A stretch of DNA of 64,000 bases from Streptomyces spiroverticillatus (lineage in GTDB: Bacteria; Actinomycetota; Actinomycetes; Streptomycetales; Streptomycetaceae), in assembly GCA_014650415.1 (NCBI GenBank), contig BMUX01000005.1, forward strand, positions 516,146 through 580,145, in the 5' to 3' direction. The notes under the pieces were generated by a model. It saw only the letters and a list, made by a program, of their open reading frames with translations, searched no databases and was not told the origin of the DNA. How positions within the stretch are numbered: the stretch's first letter is position 1; each line of letters opens with the position of its first letter. This document shows, piece after piece, positions 1 through 8,943 of this stretch. The position numbers were made by a program, and so were the translations under genes.

Positions 1-2198
1 GCGTCCACCAGCACCGCCAGCGCCAGCCCGGCCCCCAGCAGCTTGAGCAGGCTCAGCTGCGAGGTGGCGAGCGCGCCGAGGACCGTGGCCACGACCAGCG
101 CGGCGGCCGTGATCAGGCGGCCGGTGTGGTCGATGCCGAAGACCACGGCCCGGGAGTTGTCGCCCGTCGCGAGGTACTCCTCCCTGATCCGGGAGAGCAG
201 GAAGACCGTGTAGTCCATGGACAGCCCGAAGGCCACGCAGAACATCAACACCGGCACGGTGACCTCCAGTTGACCGGTGTGGGCGAAGTCGCCGACCAGC
301 CACTTGAGGTGGCCGTCCTGGAACACGTACACCATCGCCCCGAAGGACGCGGTGAGGCTGAGCGTGTTCAGCACCAGCGCCTGGAGCGGCACCACCACGC
401 TTCCGGTGAACAGGAACAGCAGCACCAGCATGCTCAGTACGATCACCGCGCCCGCGTACGGGATGCGGTCGCCGAGGGCGTCCTTGGTGTCCACCAGCGC
501 GGCCGCCTGCCCGCCGACCAGTGCGGGGGCGGGCGCGGGCACGGCCCGGATCCGCTGGGCGTGCCGTTCCCCGGCGGGGGAGTTGGGGCCCGCCTGCGCG
601 GTGATGTTCAGCCACACCCCGCGCGCGTCGCCGAACACCGCCGACGGCGGTCCCGGCGGGGCCACCCGGCGACCCTGTGCCCAACTGCCGAGGGGGCCGT
701 CGACCCGGGCCGTCCCCTCGACGCGCGACAACTCGGCCAGGTAGGAGGGAAGTTGGGCGGCGCGATCGGTCAGTGGGAGGTCCGGCAGCACCAGTGTCAC
801 CGGGGACGTGCCCGCCTGTGCGAAGTCCGTGCGCAGTGCGTCGGCGGCGGTCTGCGCGCTCGCGCCCTTCGGCAGGATCCGGTCGTCGGTCAGGGCGAAC
901 CGGGCGTGCCCGAAGGGCAGTGCGAGCGCGATCAGCAGCACCGCGACCCCGGTGCCCGCCAGCACCGGACGGCGCATCACCCGGGTGGCCAGCCAGTGCC
1001 AGGCGCCCCTGCCCCCGCCGCGCGCACCGGGCAGCTTGCGGCGCAGTCCCGCGAAGACGTCGAGGCGGTCGATGCGGTGCCCGATGACGTACAGCACCGG
1101 AGGCAGGACCAGCAACGAACTGACGGCGGCCAGGCCGACCACGGCGATCCCCGCGTACGCGAGCGACCGCAGGAAGGTGATCGGGAAGACCAGCAGCGCG
1201 GCCAGTGAGATCACCACCGTGAGCGAGGAGAAGAGCACGGTCCGGCCCGCCGTGCGCATGCTGCGCACGACGGCGTCGAGCACGTTCCGGCCCTGCGCCA
1301 GCTCCTCCCGGTAGCGGGTCACGAGGAACAGGCTGTAGTCCACGGCGAGTCCGAAGCCGAGCGCCGTCGTGACGTTCATCGCGAACAGGGACACGTCGGT
1401 GAAGGACGCCAGCAGACGCAGCACGGCCAGCGTGCAGACGACCGAGACGACGCCCACCAGCACCGGCAGCAGGGCGGCGACCAGGGAACCGAAGGCGAGG
1501 AGCAGGATGACCAGGGTGAGCGGCGCGCCGATCAGCTCGGCCCGGGTCAGATCCTGGTTGCTCTGCGTCTCCAGCTGGCTGTTGATCACGGCGAGGCCGG
1601 TCGCTTCGACGGTGAAGTCTCCCTGGATTCCGCTGAGTTGTGCGGCGAGTTCACCGGCTCGGTGGGTGGTCTCGTTCGCGTCGCCCTCAAGACGTACGAG
1701 CACGAGAGCGGCGCGGCCGTCCTCGGCGCGCAGGGCCGGGTCCTTCGTGGTCCAGTACGAATCGGCGCGCGCGACGCCGTCGAGACCGGCCACCCGGCGG
1801 GTGAACTCGGCCCCGGAAGCGGCGACTTGGGGTCCGTCCGCGGAGCCCTTGCCGGTGGCCAGCAGGACCATGTGGGGCGAGCCGCTGTGGAAGCGCTCGT
1901 CCAGCAGCTTCTCCACCCGCGCCGACTCGGAGTCGCTCGCCGTGTATCCGCCGCTGGACAGCACGCCGGACGCGCCTGCCCCGAACACGGCGGCGACCAG
2001 CGAGATCAGCCCGATCAGCAGGAACACCGGGGTCCTGCGGTGCACGAGCCGCCGGGCGAGCGCGCCGAGTCCGCGCCCGGAAGGGGTGGCCGCGTTGTGG
2101 TCGGGGAGCGGTCGCGGCGCCGCCTCCGGTGGTCGCGTCTGTGCCCGTGCCCGTGTCTCGTGCGACCGCTTGCGCCTGACATCCGGTTTGCCCGCCAT
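1..2198 (-). CDS. MMPL-family RND transporter, 3' end outside window
   Basis: Reads leftward from ATG at 2198 (GGGCGGGAG just upstream) and runs off the left edge, so about the last 50-60 residues are missing. It has the MMPL layout: a first membrane helix after an Arg-rich tail, a large extracytoplasmic loop, a bundle of helices with the D-Y pair in LAVDYSLFLVTRYREEL, a second loop, and a repeat bundle with LSMDYTVFLLSRIREEY. The paired Asp-Tyr motifs are the proton-relay feature of RND/MMPL pumps. Such proteins export lipids or small hydrophobic compounds across the cytoplasmic membrane; the substrate cannot be told here. A palindrome sits between it and the divergent gene at 2337, suggesting TetR/MarR-type control, but no such regulator lies in the window. 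Confidence 0.9.
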   Translation of the reverse strand, partial: MAGKPDVRRKRSHETRARAQTRPPEAAPRPLPDHNAATPSGRGLGALARRLVHRRTPVFLLIGLISLVAAVFGAGASGVLSSGGYTASDSESARVEKLLDERFHSGSPHMVLLATGKGSADGPQVAASGAEFTRRVAGLDGVARADSYWTTKDPALRAEDGRAALVLVRLEGDANETTHRAGELAAQLSGIQGDFTVEATGLAVINSQLETQSNQDLTRAELIGAPLTLVILLLAFGSLVAALLPVLVGVVSVVCTLAVLRLLASFTDVSLFAMNVTTALGFGLAVDYSLFLVTRYREELAQGRNVLDAVVRSMRTAGRTVLFSSLTVVISLAALLVFPITFLRSLAYAGIAVVGLAAVSSLLVLPPVLYVIGHRIDRLDVFAGLRRKLPGARGGGRGAWHWLATRVMRRPVLAGTGVAVLLIALALPFGHARFALTDDRILPKGASAQTAADALRTDFAQAGTSPVTLVLPDLPLTDRAAQLPSYLAELSRVEGTARVDGPLGSWAQGRRVAPPGPPSAVFGDARGVWLNITAQAGPNSPAGERHAQRIRAVPAPAPALVGGQAAALVDTKDALGDRIPYAGAVIVLSMLVLLFLFTGSVVVPLQALVLNTLSLTASFGAMVYVFQDGHLKWLVGDFAHTGQLEVTVPVLMFCVAFGLSMDYTVFLLSRIREEYLATGDNSRAVVFGIDHTGRLITAAALVVATVLGALATSQLSLLKLLGAGLALAVLVD

Positions 2199-2222
2199 CT
2201 CCCGCCCCCCAGCGGCTAGTTG

Positions 2223-2234
2223 AACTCTAGAGTT
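2223..2234. promoter_or_regulatory. Perfect palindrome in divergent promoter region
   Basis: AACTCTAGAGTT is a perfect 12-bp palindrome 25 bp upstream of the MMPL start, followed by a related half site TAGTCACTAGAC. The AT-rich patch in GC-rich DNA between divergent genes looks like an operator for a TetR/MarR-class repressor. No regulator gene is adjacent in the window. Confidence 0.5.
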
Positions 2235-2336
2235 AGTCACTAGACTGCTACTACAGTCAGCGTACTCCATCACACGGACAAGGGGTACGCTCCGGGACAC
2301 AGGCGGTACCGATCACGGCACAGGGGAGTGGTGGGG

Positions 2337-3548
2337 ATGCGGCGCATCGACGTTGCGGAGCGGCGGGCCAGGCTCGGGGTGCGCCACCGGTTGGCGCCCG
2401 CCGCCCGCGCCGACGGTCCGGTGGAGGCGGCCCGTTCCCTCGTCGCCCTGCACAGCACCGACCCGGCCTCCGTGTACGTCGCCGTCTGGGCCCGGACGAC
2501 CGGCGGCACGGTGGCGGACGTGGAGCGCGCCCTGTACGAGGACCGCTCGCTCATCCGGCTGTTGGCCATGCGCCGCACCGTCTTCGTCACCACGCCCGAC
2601 ACGGCCCCGGTGATGCAGGCCGCCTGCTCGGACGCCGTCGCCGCTCGCGAACGCCGCAAGCTCCTGGGCTTCCTCGCCGCGTCGAAGGTCGCGGACGACG
2701 AACAGGGCGTACGGGACTGGCTCGCCGCCGCCGAGGAGGCCGCCGTACGCGCTCTCGCGGCCCGCGGCGAGTGCACGGCCTCCGAACTCGCCGGTGACGA
2801 CCCCCTCTTGAGCACCCCGGTCACGATCGTCGCCGGGAAGGAGCCCTACCCCACGCAGAAGGCCGCGAGCCGGCTGCTGCTCCTGCTCGCCGCCGAAGGC
2901 CGGGTCGTACGGGGAAGACCGCGCGGCACCTGGACCTCGCACCAGTACCGCTGGGCCCCGCTCACCGACTGGCTCCCCGGCGGCCTCGCACCCTCCAGTA
3001 CACCCGCTGACACCCACCGGGCCGAGGAAGAACTGACCCGGCGCTGGCTGAGCGCCTTCGGCCCCGCCACCGCCGACGACCTCCAGTGGTGGACGGGATG
3101 GACCAAGACCCAGGTCAAGCGGGTGCTGGCCACGCTGAAGCCGGTGGAGGTCGACCTCGGCGACGGCGGTACCGGGCTGCTCCTGCCCGACGACCTGGAG
3201 GAGACCGCGCCGCCCGAGCCGTGGGCCGCACTCCTCCCGGGCCTCGACTCCACGCCGATGGGCTGGCACGAGCGCGCGTGGTTCCTCGGCGAACACGGCC
3301 CGCGACTCTTCGACCGGGCGGGCAACATCGGCCCCTCGCTCTGGTGGAACGGCCGCATCGTCGGCGGCTGGGCGCAGGACACCGACGGCACGATCGTGTG
3401 CCGCTTCCTGGAGGACGTCGGCACGGACGCCGAGGCGGCGGTCCGCGCGGAGGCGGACCGGCTGGCCGTCCCCCTCGGCGGGGTCAGGCTGAGCCCCCGC
3501 ACCCGGGGCCGTACCTGGCTGGAGGAGGAGATCGCGGGCCGGGCTTGA
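2337..3548 (+). CDS. Winged-helix DNA-binding protein (HTH_42, AlkX/AlkZ-like)
   Basis: 403 aa from ATG 2337, chosen because GGGGAG lies about 8 nt upstream; a GTG at 2328 is possible. The N-terminus RRIDVAERRARLGVRHRL, the block SLVALHSTDPASVYVA and the downstream RLLAMRRTVFVT are the hallmarks of the winged-helix family that includes E. coli YcaQ and Streptomyces AlkZ-type glycosylases. Family members unhook crosslinked or alkylated bases, and some protect antibiotic producers from their own genotoxin. The QxQ/QxD catalytic motif of true glycosylases is not obvious at the expected place (STD here), so this may be the non-catalytic or AlkX-like branch. Divergent from the MMPL pump. Confidence 0.75.
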   Translation: MRRIDVAERRARLGVRHRLAPAARADGPVEAARSLVALHSTDPASVYVAVWARTTGGTVADVERALYEDRSLIRLLAMRRTVFVTTPDTAPVMQAACSDAVAARERRKLLGFLAASKVADDEQGVRDWLAAAEEAAVRALAARGECTASELAGDDPLLSTPVTIVAGKEPYPTQKAASRLLLLLAAEGRVVRGRPRGTWTSHQYRWAPLTDWLPGGLAPSSTPADTHRAEEELTRRWLSAFGPATADDLQWWTGWTKTQVKRVLATLKPVEVDLGDGGTGLLLPDDLEETAPPEPWAALLPGLDSTPMGWHERAWFLGEHGPRLFDRAGNIGPSLWWNGRIVGGWAQDTDGTIVCRFLEDVGTDAEAAVRAEADRLAVPLGGVRLSPRTRGRTWLEEEIAGRA

Positions 3549-3640
3549 CTGTCACACGGTGTCAGGGTCTGGACTGGGCGGCGGGAGGCAGCCGCGAAGG
3601 TGCCCCTCATTCCTTGACCGAAGAGACAGGACGACACCCA

Positions 3641-4573
3641 GTGACGCACCACTACATCGGCTCCGGCCCCTACTGCTACGCCAACTCCCTTGCCATGGCG
3701 CTCGGTACGGGGGCACCGACCCCGGCCGTCATCGAGGTGCTGACCGGTTCGCCGTTCGGCTTCGAGCTGCTCGGCGGTGCCCTGCCGCTGTTCGACCCGT
3801 ACGGCTGGGACCCGGACCTGGGGCTGAGCGCGGCCACCGACCTCCTCGGTGTGCGGTGCACGCGTACGGCGGGCGGAACCGCCGAGGAGGCCGAGGAACG
3901 TCTGCGGGCCGCTTCCGCCCGGGGCGCCGTTCTGGTCGGGCCCGTGGACATGGGCCTGCTGCTGCACCAGCCGGGCACACCCACCGCCGACGGCGGTGAC
4001 CACTACGTGGTGGTGCTGGAGGTCGACGGCGACACGGTCGTCTTCCACGACCCGCACGCCCACCCCTTCGCGACGCTGCCGGTCGCGGACTTCCTCGTGG
4101 CCTGGGAGGCCAAGGCGGTGGGTTACGCCGACGCTCCTTACGTGATGCGCGCCGATTTCGTACGGGAAGGGCCGGTGACCCCGCAAGAGGCACTGCGGGC
4201 GTCGCTGCCCGGTGCGGCGCAGTGGCTGGCGGGCGACGGCCGCCGGTCGGTACCGCCGGGGACGCTCGGGGGCGCGGCCGGGCTGGAAGCCCTGGCCGCC
4301 CGGGTGGACGAGGGACTCGCCGAAGGCACGCGCGGCTTCCTGGCCCACTTCTCGATCAGGGTCGGCACGCGGCGTCTCGCCGATGCGGGACACTGCCTCG
4401 ACTCGCTGGGTCTGCACGAAGCGGCGAGGATCGCGACCGGGCAGGCGCGGCTGGTCGGCAGGCTCCAGCACCCCGTGGTCACGGGCGACGACCGGGCCCT
4501 GGCGGACGGCCTGCGCCGACTGGCCCCGACCTACGAGCAGTTGCGTACCGCACTCCTGGCAGCCTCCTCCTGA
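3641..4573 (+). CDS. BtrH N-terminal-domain-like protein
   Basis: 310 aa from GTG 3641 with AGAGACAGGA upstream. The start THHYIGSGPYCYANSLAMAL places a Cys (about residue 12) in a papain/C39-like fold; GGDHYVVVLEVDGDTVVFHDPH supplies the likely His and following Asp. This Cys...His-Tyr-Val-Val arrangement is that of the BtrH N-terminal domain (acyl transfer in butirosin biosynthesis) and related C39-like proteins. The C-terminal 110 residues form a helical domain of unknown role. No carrier protein or biosynthetic genes are near, so the substrate is unknown. Confidence 0.6.
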   Translation: MTHHYIGSGPYCYANSLAMALGTGAPTPAVIEVLTGSPFGFELLGGALPLFDPYGWDPDLGLSAATDLLGVRCTRTAGGTAEEAEERLRAASARGAVLVGPVDMGLLLHQPGTPTADGGDHYVVVLEVDGDTVVFHDPHAHPFATLPVADFLVAWEAKAVGYADAPYVMRADFVREGPVTPQEALRASLPGAAQWLAGDGRRSVPPGTLGGAAGLEALAARVDEGLAEGTRGFLAHFSIRVGTRRLADAGHCLDSLGLHEAARIATGQARLVGRLQHPVVTGDDRALADGLRRLAPTYEQLRTALLAASS

Positions 4574-4589
4574 GCGCCGGGCGGTGACG

Positions 4590-4661
4590 GGCACCCGGCC
4601 TGGCACCCGACCGGGCACCCGGCCTGGCACCCGGCCTGACACCGGACCGGGCGCCTGCCCG
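4590..4661. repeat. 12-bp imperfect tandem repeat, about 6 copies
   Basis: Between the stop at 4573 and the MerR gene, the unit GGCACCCGGCCT is repeated in register at 4590, 4602, 4614, 4626, 4638 and 4650, the later copies diverging. It is non-coding and may fold; no function can be assigned. Confidence 0.7.
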
Positions 4662-4735
4662 GACCGCTCGGTGCCCGTCACGTCGACGTCCTGCGCCCCT
4701 TCACGGCGAGGCGGCCCAGGCCCTTAGCATTGATC

Positions 4736-5548
4736 ATGTTCACCATCGGAGACTTCGCCAGACTCGGCCGCGTGTCGGTCCGGATGCTGCGGCACTACGA
4801 CGCCACCGGGCTCCTGCGCCCCGCCCGGGTCGACCCCGCCACCGGCTACCGCTTCTACACCGCCGCCCAGCTCGCCCGGCTCAACCGGGTCATCGCGCTC
4901 AAGGACCTCGGCCTCACCCTTCAGCAGGTCGGGGAGATCCTCGACGACAAGCTGACCGCCGAGGACCTGCGCGCCATGCTGCGGCTGCGCCGGGCCGAAC
5001 TGGAGACCGCGATGGCGCAGACGGCGGCCCGGCTGGGGCAGGTCGAGGCGCGGCTCCGGTCCATCGAGAGCGAGGGAAGCATGTCCGCCCACGACGTCGT
5101 CGTCAAGAGCCTGCCGAGCATCCGCGTGGCCGAACTCACCGCTGTGGCGGCCGACTTCGACGCCGTCGGCGGGGTCATCGGCCCCCTGTACGCCGAACTG
5201 TTCCAGCGGCTCGAAGCGGCGGGCATCACGGCCGACGGTCCGGGCGTCGCCCATTACGAGGACGCCCCCGAGGGCGGCATCCTCGTCCACGCGGGCGTCC
5301 AGGTCTCGGCCCCGGTCCGCGACGACGGGGAGCTGCGCGTCCTGGACCTTCCGCCGGTCGAGCAGGCGGCGACGATCGTGCACCGGGGGCCGATGGCCGC
5401 GATCCTCACGCCGGTGCAGCGGCTGGGGCAGTGGATCGACGCCAACGGCCACCGGTCCGCCGGGTACCCCCGCGAGATCAACCTGGAGTGCCCGCCCGAC
5501 CAGGACGACTGGGTGACCGAACTCCAGGAGCCGATCGTCCCGGCCTGA
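4736..5548 (+). CDS. MerR-family regulator with GyrI-like effector domain
   Basis: 270 aa. Residues 1-70 are a MerR winged helix (FTIGDFARLGRVSVRMLRHYD, then GYRFYTAAQLARLNRV). A dimerisation coiled coil follows (residues 75-115) and then a GyrI/SOUL-like small-molecule-binding domain (about 120-270). This is the BmrR/TipA-like architecture: ligand binding twists the operator to activate transcription. The ATG at 4736 is preferred over TTG 4730; there is no ribosome-binding site and a -10-like TTAGCATTG lies just upstream, so the mRNA may be leaderless. No inducer or target can be inferred. Confidence 0.88.
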   Translation: MFTIGDFARLGRVSVRMLRHYDATGLLRPARVDPATGYRFYTAAQLARLNRVIALKDLGLTLQQVGEILDDKLTAEDLRAMLRLRRAELETAMAQTAARLGQVEARLRSIESEGSMSAHDVVVKSLPSIRVAELTAVAADFDAVGGVIGPLYAELFQRLEAAGITADGPGVAHYEDAPEGGILVHAGVQVSAPVRDDGELRVLDLPPVEQAATIVHRGPMAAILTPVQRLGQWIDANGHRSAGYPREINLECPPDQDDWVTELQEPIVPA

Positions 5549-5549
5549 C

Positions 5550-5761
5550 CGGGAGGTGTTCGCGCAGAGCGCCGGCCTGCTCGCGGCCACCGAGCGCCTT
5601 GTCATCGGCACGGGCATCGCCGACATCAAGACGAAGCCGCCGTCGCCGCACGACCGGCCGAGCACCTTGCCGCCGGAGCCGACCACGTCCTGCTCCACCC
5701 GCTCGACACCGGCCTCACCACCACGTTCGACCAGCTCGAACGCCTCGCGGCCCACCTCTGA
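5550..5761 (+). pseudogene. Remnant of LLM-class (F420-type) monooxygenase
   Basis: Immediately after the MerR stop, one frame reads EVFAQSAGLLAATERLVIGT, the strand-2 region of luciferase-like monooxygenases. After about 25 residues the similarity breaks, and from near 5652 a different frame gives RPAEHLAAGADHVLLHPLDT, then the family C-terminus DQLERLAAHL and a stop at 5759-5761. The start codon, most of the barrel and roughly 200 residues between these blocks are gone, so this is a deletion relic. Confidence 0.75.
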
Positions 5762-5872
5762 GATCCGCTCACCGTATCCAGCGGGCGCCCGCGCCGCAGT
5801 AGTGCACGCTCTACCTCCGAACTCCCCTGTACGCCACTGCGCCAGAGGCCCCTCCCGCGGTCCGATAGGGGC

Positions 5873-7417
5873 ATGAACAAGACCCCTTCCCGGCCCCGCC
5901 GCCCGCGCATCCTCGCCGCCTCCCTGGCCGCCGCCGCCCTGCTGTGCGGCACCGGTTCCGCCGCCGCCGCACCCGGTGCCGCGACCCTGACCCCGGACGC
6001 CGTCGACAACTACGTACGCACGTACATGGCGGAGACCGATCTGCCCGGCGCGGTGGTGGCCGTGACCCGGGGCGACCGGGTCGTGCGCGTCGCCGGGTAC
6101 GGGCACACCGCGGCGAACCGGGCGCTGACCGCACGGACCCCGGTGCCGGTGGCCTCGCTCTCCAAGTCGATGACCGCACTCGCCGTCATGCAACTGGCCG
6201 AGGCGGGCAAGGTGGATCTGGACCGCCCGGTGCGTCAGTACGTCCCCGACTTCACCCTCACCGACCCCCGCGCCGAGCGGATCACCGTACGCCAACTGCT
6301 CAACCAGACCTCGGGCATGGCCGATTCGACCCACCCCGACCTGGTCGGCCCCCAGCCGCACACCCTCACCGAAGCGGTCGACGCCCTCCACGGGGTGAAG
6401 CTCGCCTCCGCACCCGGCACCCGCATGAGCTACCACAACACCAACTACGCGGTCGCCGCCCGCCTGGTGGAGGTCGTCGGCGGAAAGCCCTTCGCCTCGT
6501 ACATGGCCGACCGCGTCTTCCGCCCGCTCGGCATGACCGGCACCACCACCGTCGACTCCACCGCCGAGATGCCCGAGCAGGCCCGGGGCTACGTACGGGC
6601 GTACGGGCAGTTGATCGAGCGCGACCAGCCGCACTGGTTCACCGCGGGCGGCTTCGGCGCCGTCACCACCGCCGACGACCTCGCCCGCTGGCTGATCGCC
6701 CAGAACAACGGCGGCACCTCGGCGGACGGCCGGCGCGTCGTCTCCGCGCAGTCCGTCACCACCATGCACACCCCGCCCCGCACCCCTTCCGGAACCGCCT
6801 ACGCCATGGGCTGGACCCGGTCCGAGGAAGGCCCGCGCGAAATCCGGCACACCGGCCAACTCCTCACCCACAACGCCGCGCAGACCCTCCTCCCCGACTC
6901 CCGCACCGGCATCGCCGTCGTCACCAACACCGGCATGATCTCCGGCGACGACGCCACCCTGCTGGCCCAGGGCCTGGCGGATTTGGCCCGAGGCAACTCC
7001 CCTTCCGACAGCACCCCCTTCACCCTCCAGGCCGACTACGTACTCGCCGCACTCACCCTGCTCTCCCTCGCCCTCGGCGCGAAGGGTGTCGTACGGGCCC
7101 GCCGCTGGGCCGTGCGCGCGGCCGGCCGGCCGTGGTGGCGCACCGCACTCCGCACCCTCCCGCACGTCCTGCCCATCGGCCTGTTCCTGCTGCTCGGCGA
7201 CCTGGCGGGCCTGCTCACCCGGCGGGGCGGGGACCTGGCGATGGTCTCGTACGTCTGGCCCGCCCTCTTCGTCTGGGCAGCGGTCTCCGCGGCGGCGTCG
7301 GCGGCGGTGCTCGTCGCCAGGGCTGCTCAGGCCGTGCGGACCAGGTGGGTTACCTCGGAGGTAATTGAGGCTCCTTCCGCCGCTGCCTACCGTTCAGGAG
7401 AAGTCGCGGCCCGCTGA
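5873..7417 (+). CDS. Secreted/membrane serine hydrolase, beta-lactamase class C fold
   Basis: 514 aa. A signal peptide (RPRRPRILAASLAAAALLCG...AAAAPG, residues 8-36) is followed by a PF00144 domain. The SxxK nucleophile motif is in VASLSKSMTALAVMQL, the Tyr motif in MSYHNTNYAVAARLVE, and the third-motif equivalent is HTGQLLTHNA. The last ~130 residues contain three or four hydrophobic segments, a tail seen in actinobacterial D-aminopeptidase/esterase-like relatives. It is probably anchored with the catalytic domain outside, acting on a cell-wall peptide or ester. A true resistance enzyme is unlikely given the membrane tail. Confidence 0.88.
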   Translation: MNKTPSRPRRPRILAASLAAAALLCGTGSAAAAPGAATLTPDAVDNYVRTYMAETDLPGAVVAVTRGDRVVRVAGYGHTAANRALTARTPVPVASLSKSMTALAVMQLAEAGKVDLDRPVRQYVPDFTLTDPRAERITVRQLLNQTSGMADSTHPDLVGPQPHTLTEAVDALHGVKLASAPGTRMSYHNTNYAVAARLVEVVGGKPFASYMADRVFRPLGMTGTTTVDSTAEMPEQARGYVRAYGQLIERDQPHWFTAGGFGAVTTADDLARWLIAQNNGGTSADGRRVVSAQSVTTMHTPPRTPSGTAYAMGWTRSEEGPREIRHTGQLLTHNAAQTLLPDSRTGIAVVTNTGMISGDDATLLAQGLADLARGNSPSDSTPFTLQADYVLAALTLLSLALGAKGVVRARRWAVRAAGRPWWRTALRTLPHVLPIGLFLLLGDLAGLLTRRGGDLAMVSYVWPALFVWAAVSAAASAAVLVARAAQAVRTRWVTSEVIEAPSAAAYRSGEVAAR

Positions 7418-7473
7418 ACAGGGCGCTTCCGCGACCGGCCGCCGATTCCATGACGTACGAGAGGAACACGCCA

Positions 7474-7896
7474 GTGAACACAGCGCAGTTCGACGGAATC
7501 ACCGCCCCTGCCACGACCACCGGAACCGACGGTCTCGCCCGCCTGGCCCTCAAGCTGGACGCGGCGGTCACCGGCCTCAACGGTCTCGCCTACCTGGGCC
7601 TGGCCACGGTCCTCGAATCCTGGTTCGGGATCGCGACGGCGGTCCAGTACCCGGTCGGCGCGTTCCTGCTGCTCTACGCACTGGGCGTGCTGGCGGCGGG
7701 AACCCGCAGGCGGATCAGCCGCACGGCCCTGACGGCGATCGTCGCGGCGAACCTCCTCTGGGTCGCCCTCAGCCTGACGCTGGCCGTCGCCGGCACGCTC
7801 ACCCCGACGGGCGCCGGCACCTTCTGGCTCGTCCTCCAGGCCCTGACGGTCGGCGGCTTCGCGGGGCTCCAGCTTCTGGGACTCAAGCGGATGTGA
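7474..7896 (+). CDS. Small integral membrane protein
   Basis: 140 aa from GTG 7474, chosen because GAGAGGA lies 9 nt upstream; ATG 7450 is an alternative. A 30-residue polar N-terminus precedes four predicted membrane helices (NGLAYLGLATVLESWF, VGAFLLLYALGVLAAG, ALTAIVAANLLWVALSL, FWLVLQALTVGGFAGLQ). It lies 56 bp after the serine hydrolase and may be co-transcribed. Function unknown. Confidence 0.7.
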   Translation: MNTAQFDGITAPATTTGTDGLARLALKLDAAVTGLNGLAYLGLATVLESWFGIATAVQYPVGAFLLLYALGVLAAGTRRRISRTALTAIVAANLLWVALSLTLAVAGTLTPTGAGTFWLVLQALTVGGFAGLQLLGLKRM

Positions 7897-8200
7897 GCCG
7901 GGGAGGCGGGGGGCCGGGGGCGAGGGCCGGGGCCGCCGGGCTTTGTATCGGTCAGGTATCCGGGAGCGCTCAGCCGCCCGTCGAACGGTCCTGCCGACTG
8001 CGCCTCCGGGGCGGGTCCCGGCGTCGCCGCGCACCCTCTTGACCTGCGCGAAAGCCAAGCAGGCGGGTGCGGAAGGCTGCCGCGTCACGGCCGGGCCCGT
8101 CTCTGCGAGTGCCCTATCGTTCCTGTCGGGCCACTGTTGACGTACGCACGTGTCCAGAGCCCGCTCGCGCAGCCCAGACCCCCCACGAACAGGAACCGCG
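7897..8200. other. Intergenic region
   Basis: A G-rich run just after the stop is followed by about 290 bp with no coding signal. TTGACG near 8137 could be a -35 element for the response-regulator operon, but no convincing -10 is seen. Confidence 0.4.
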
Positions 8201-8935
8201 ATGTCCTCGCCCGACCCCGCCGCACCTTCCTCCGCGCCCGTGCGCGTGCTGCTGGTGGAGGACGACGAGCTGATGCGTCGCTCCTTCACCGTCGCCCTGG
8301 AGCGGTACGGGTACGTCATGGAGAGCGCGGCCGACGGGCTGACGGGCCTCGAACGCTTCCGGGAGGGGGCGTTCGACCTGCTGGTCCTGGACGTCATGCT
8401 GCCGGGCCTGGACGGGATCGGGCTGTGCCGCAAGGTGCGGGAGAGCAGCCTGGTGCCGATTCTGATGATGTCGGCGCGCGGTGACGGGCTCGACATCGTG
8501 GCCGGTCTGGAGGCCGGGGCGGACGACTACGTGGTGAAGCCGGTGGAGACCGGCGTGCTCGTGGCGCGCATCCGCTCGCTGCTGCGCCGGGCGACGTACG
8601 CGCCCTCCCTTCCCGCGCCCTCCCTTCCCGCGCAGCCACGGCCCGCCGACGAGGTGCTGGCCTTCGGGGACCTGACCATCGACACGGGCGCCCTGGAGGT
8701 CGCCGTCGCGGGCAGCCCCGTGGCGCTGACCCCGACCGAACTGAAGCTCCTCCTCGAATTCGCCGCGCACCCCGGCATCGTGCTGGAGCGGCACACCCTG
8801 CTGCGCAACGTCTGGGACTACGGCTGGGACGGCGACAGCCGGGTCGTGGACCTGTGCGTGCAGCGGCTGCGCGGCAAGCTCGGCCGGGACCGGATCGAGA
8901 CGGTCCGCGGCTTCGGCTACAAGCTCAGGCGTTGA
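8201..8935 (+). CDS. OmpR-family response regulator
   Basis: 244 aa. The receiver domain has the acidic pair ED-D at residues 20-22, the phosphoacceptor Asp64 in LVLDVMLPGLDG, and the conserved Lys in DDYVVKPVE. An Ala/Pro linker leads to a winged-helix effector (LTPTELKLLLEFAAHPG, then VVDLCVQRLRGKLG and GFGYKLRR). The histidine kinase starts 8 bp after its stop, so the pair is translationally linked. The ABC transporter genes downstream are the likely targets, as in many actinobacterial antibiotic- or envelope-stress modules. Confidence 0.95.
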   Translation: MSSPDPAAPSSAPVRVLLVEDDELMRRSFTVALERYGYVMESAADGLTGLERFREGAFDLLVLDVMLPGLDGIGLCRKVRESSLVPILMMSARGDGLDIVAGLEAGADDYVVKPVETGVLVARIRSLLRRATYAPSLPAPSLPAQPRPADEVLAFGDLTIDTGALEVAVAGSPVALTPTELKLLLEFAAHPGIVLERHTLLRNVWDYGWDGDSRVVDLCVQRLRGKLGRDRIETVRGFGYKLRR

Positions 8936-8943
8936 GCGAGTCC

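Noticed and set aside
3549..3580. TGTCACA just after the winged-helix gene stop, a possible ECF41-type -35
   Set aside because: At 15 nt downstream the bases are GACTG, not NNGTC, and the direction gives an unusual distance to the next gene.
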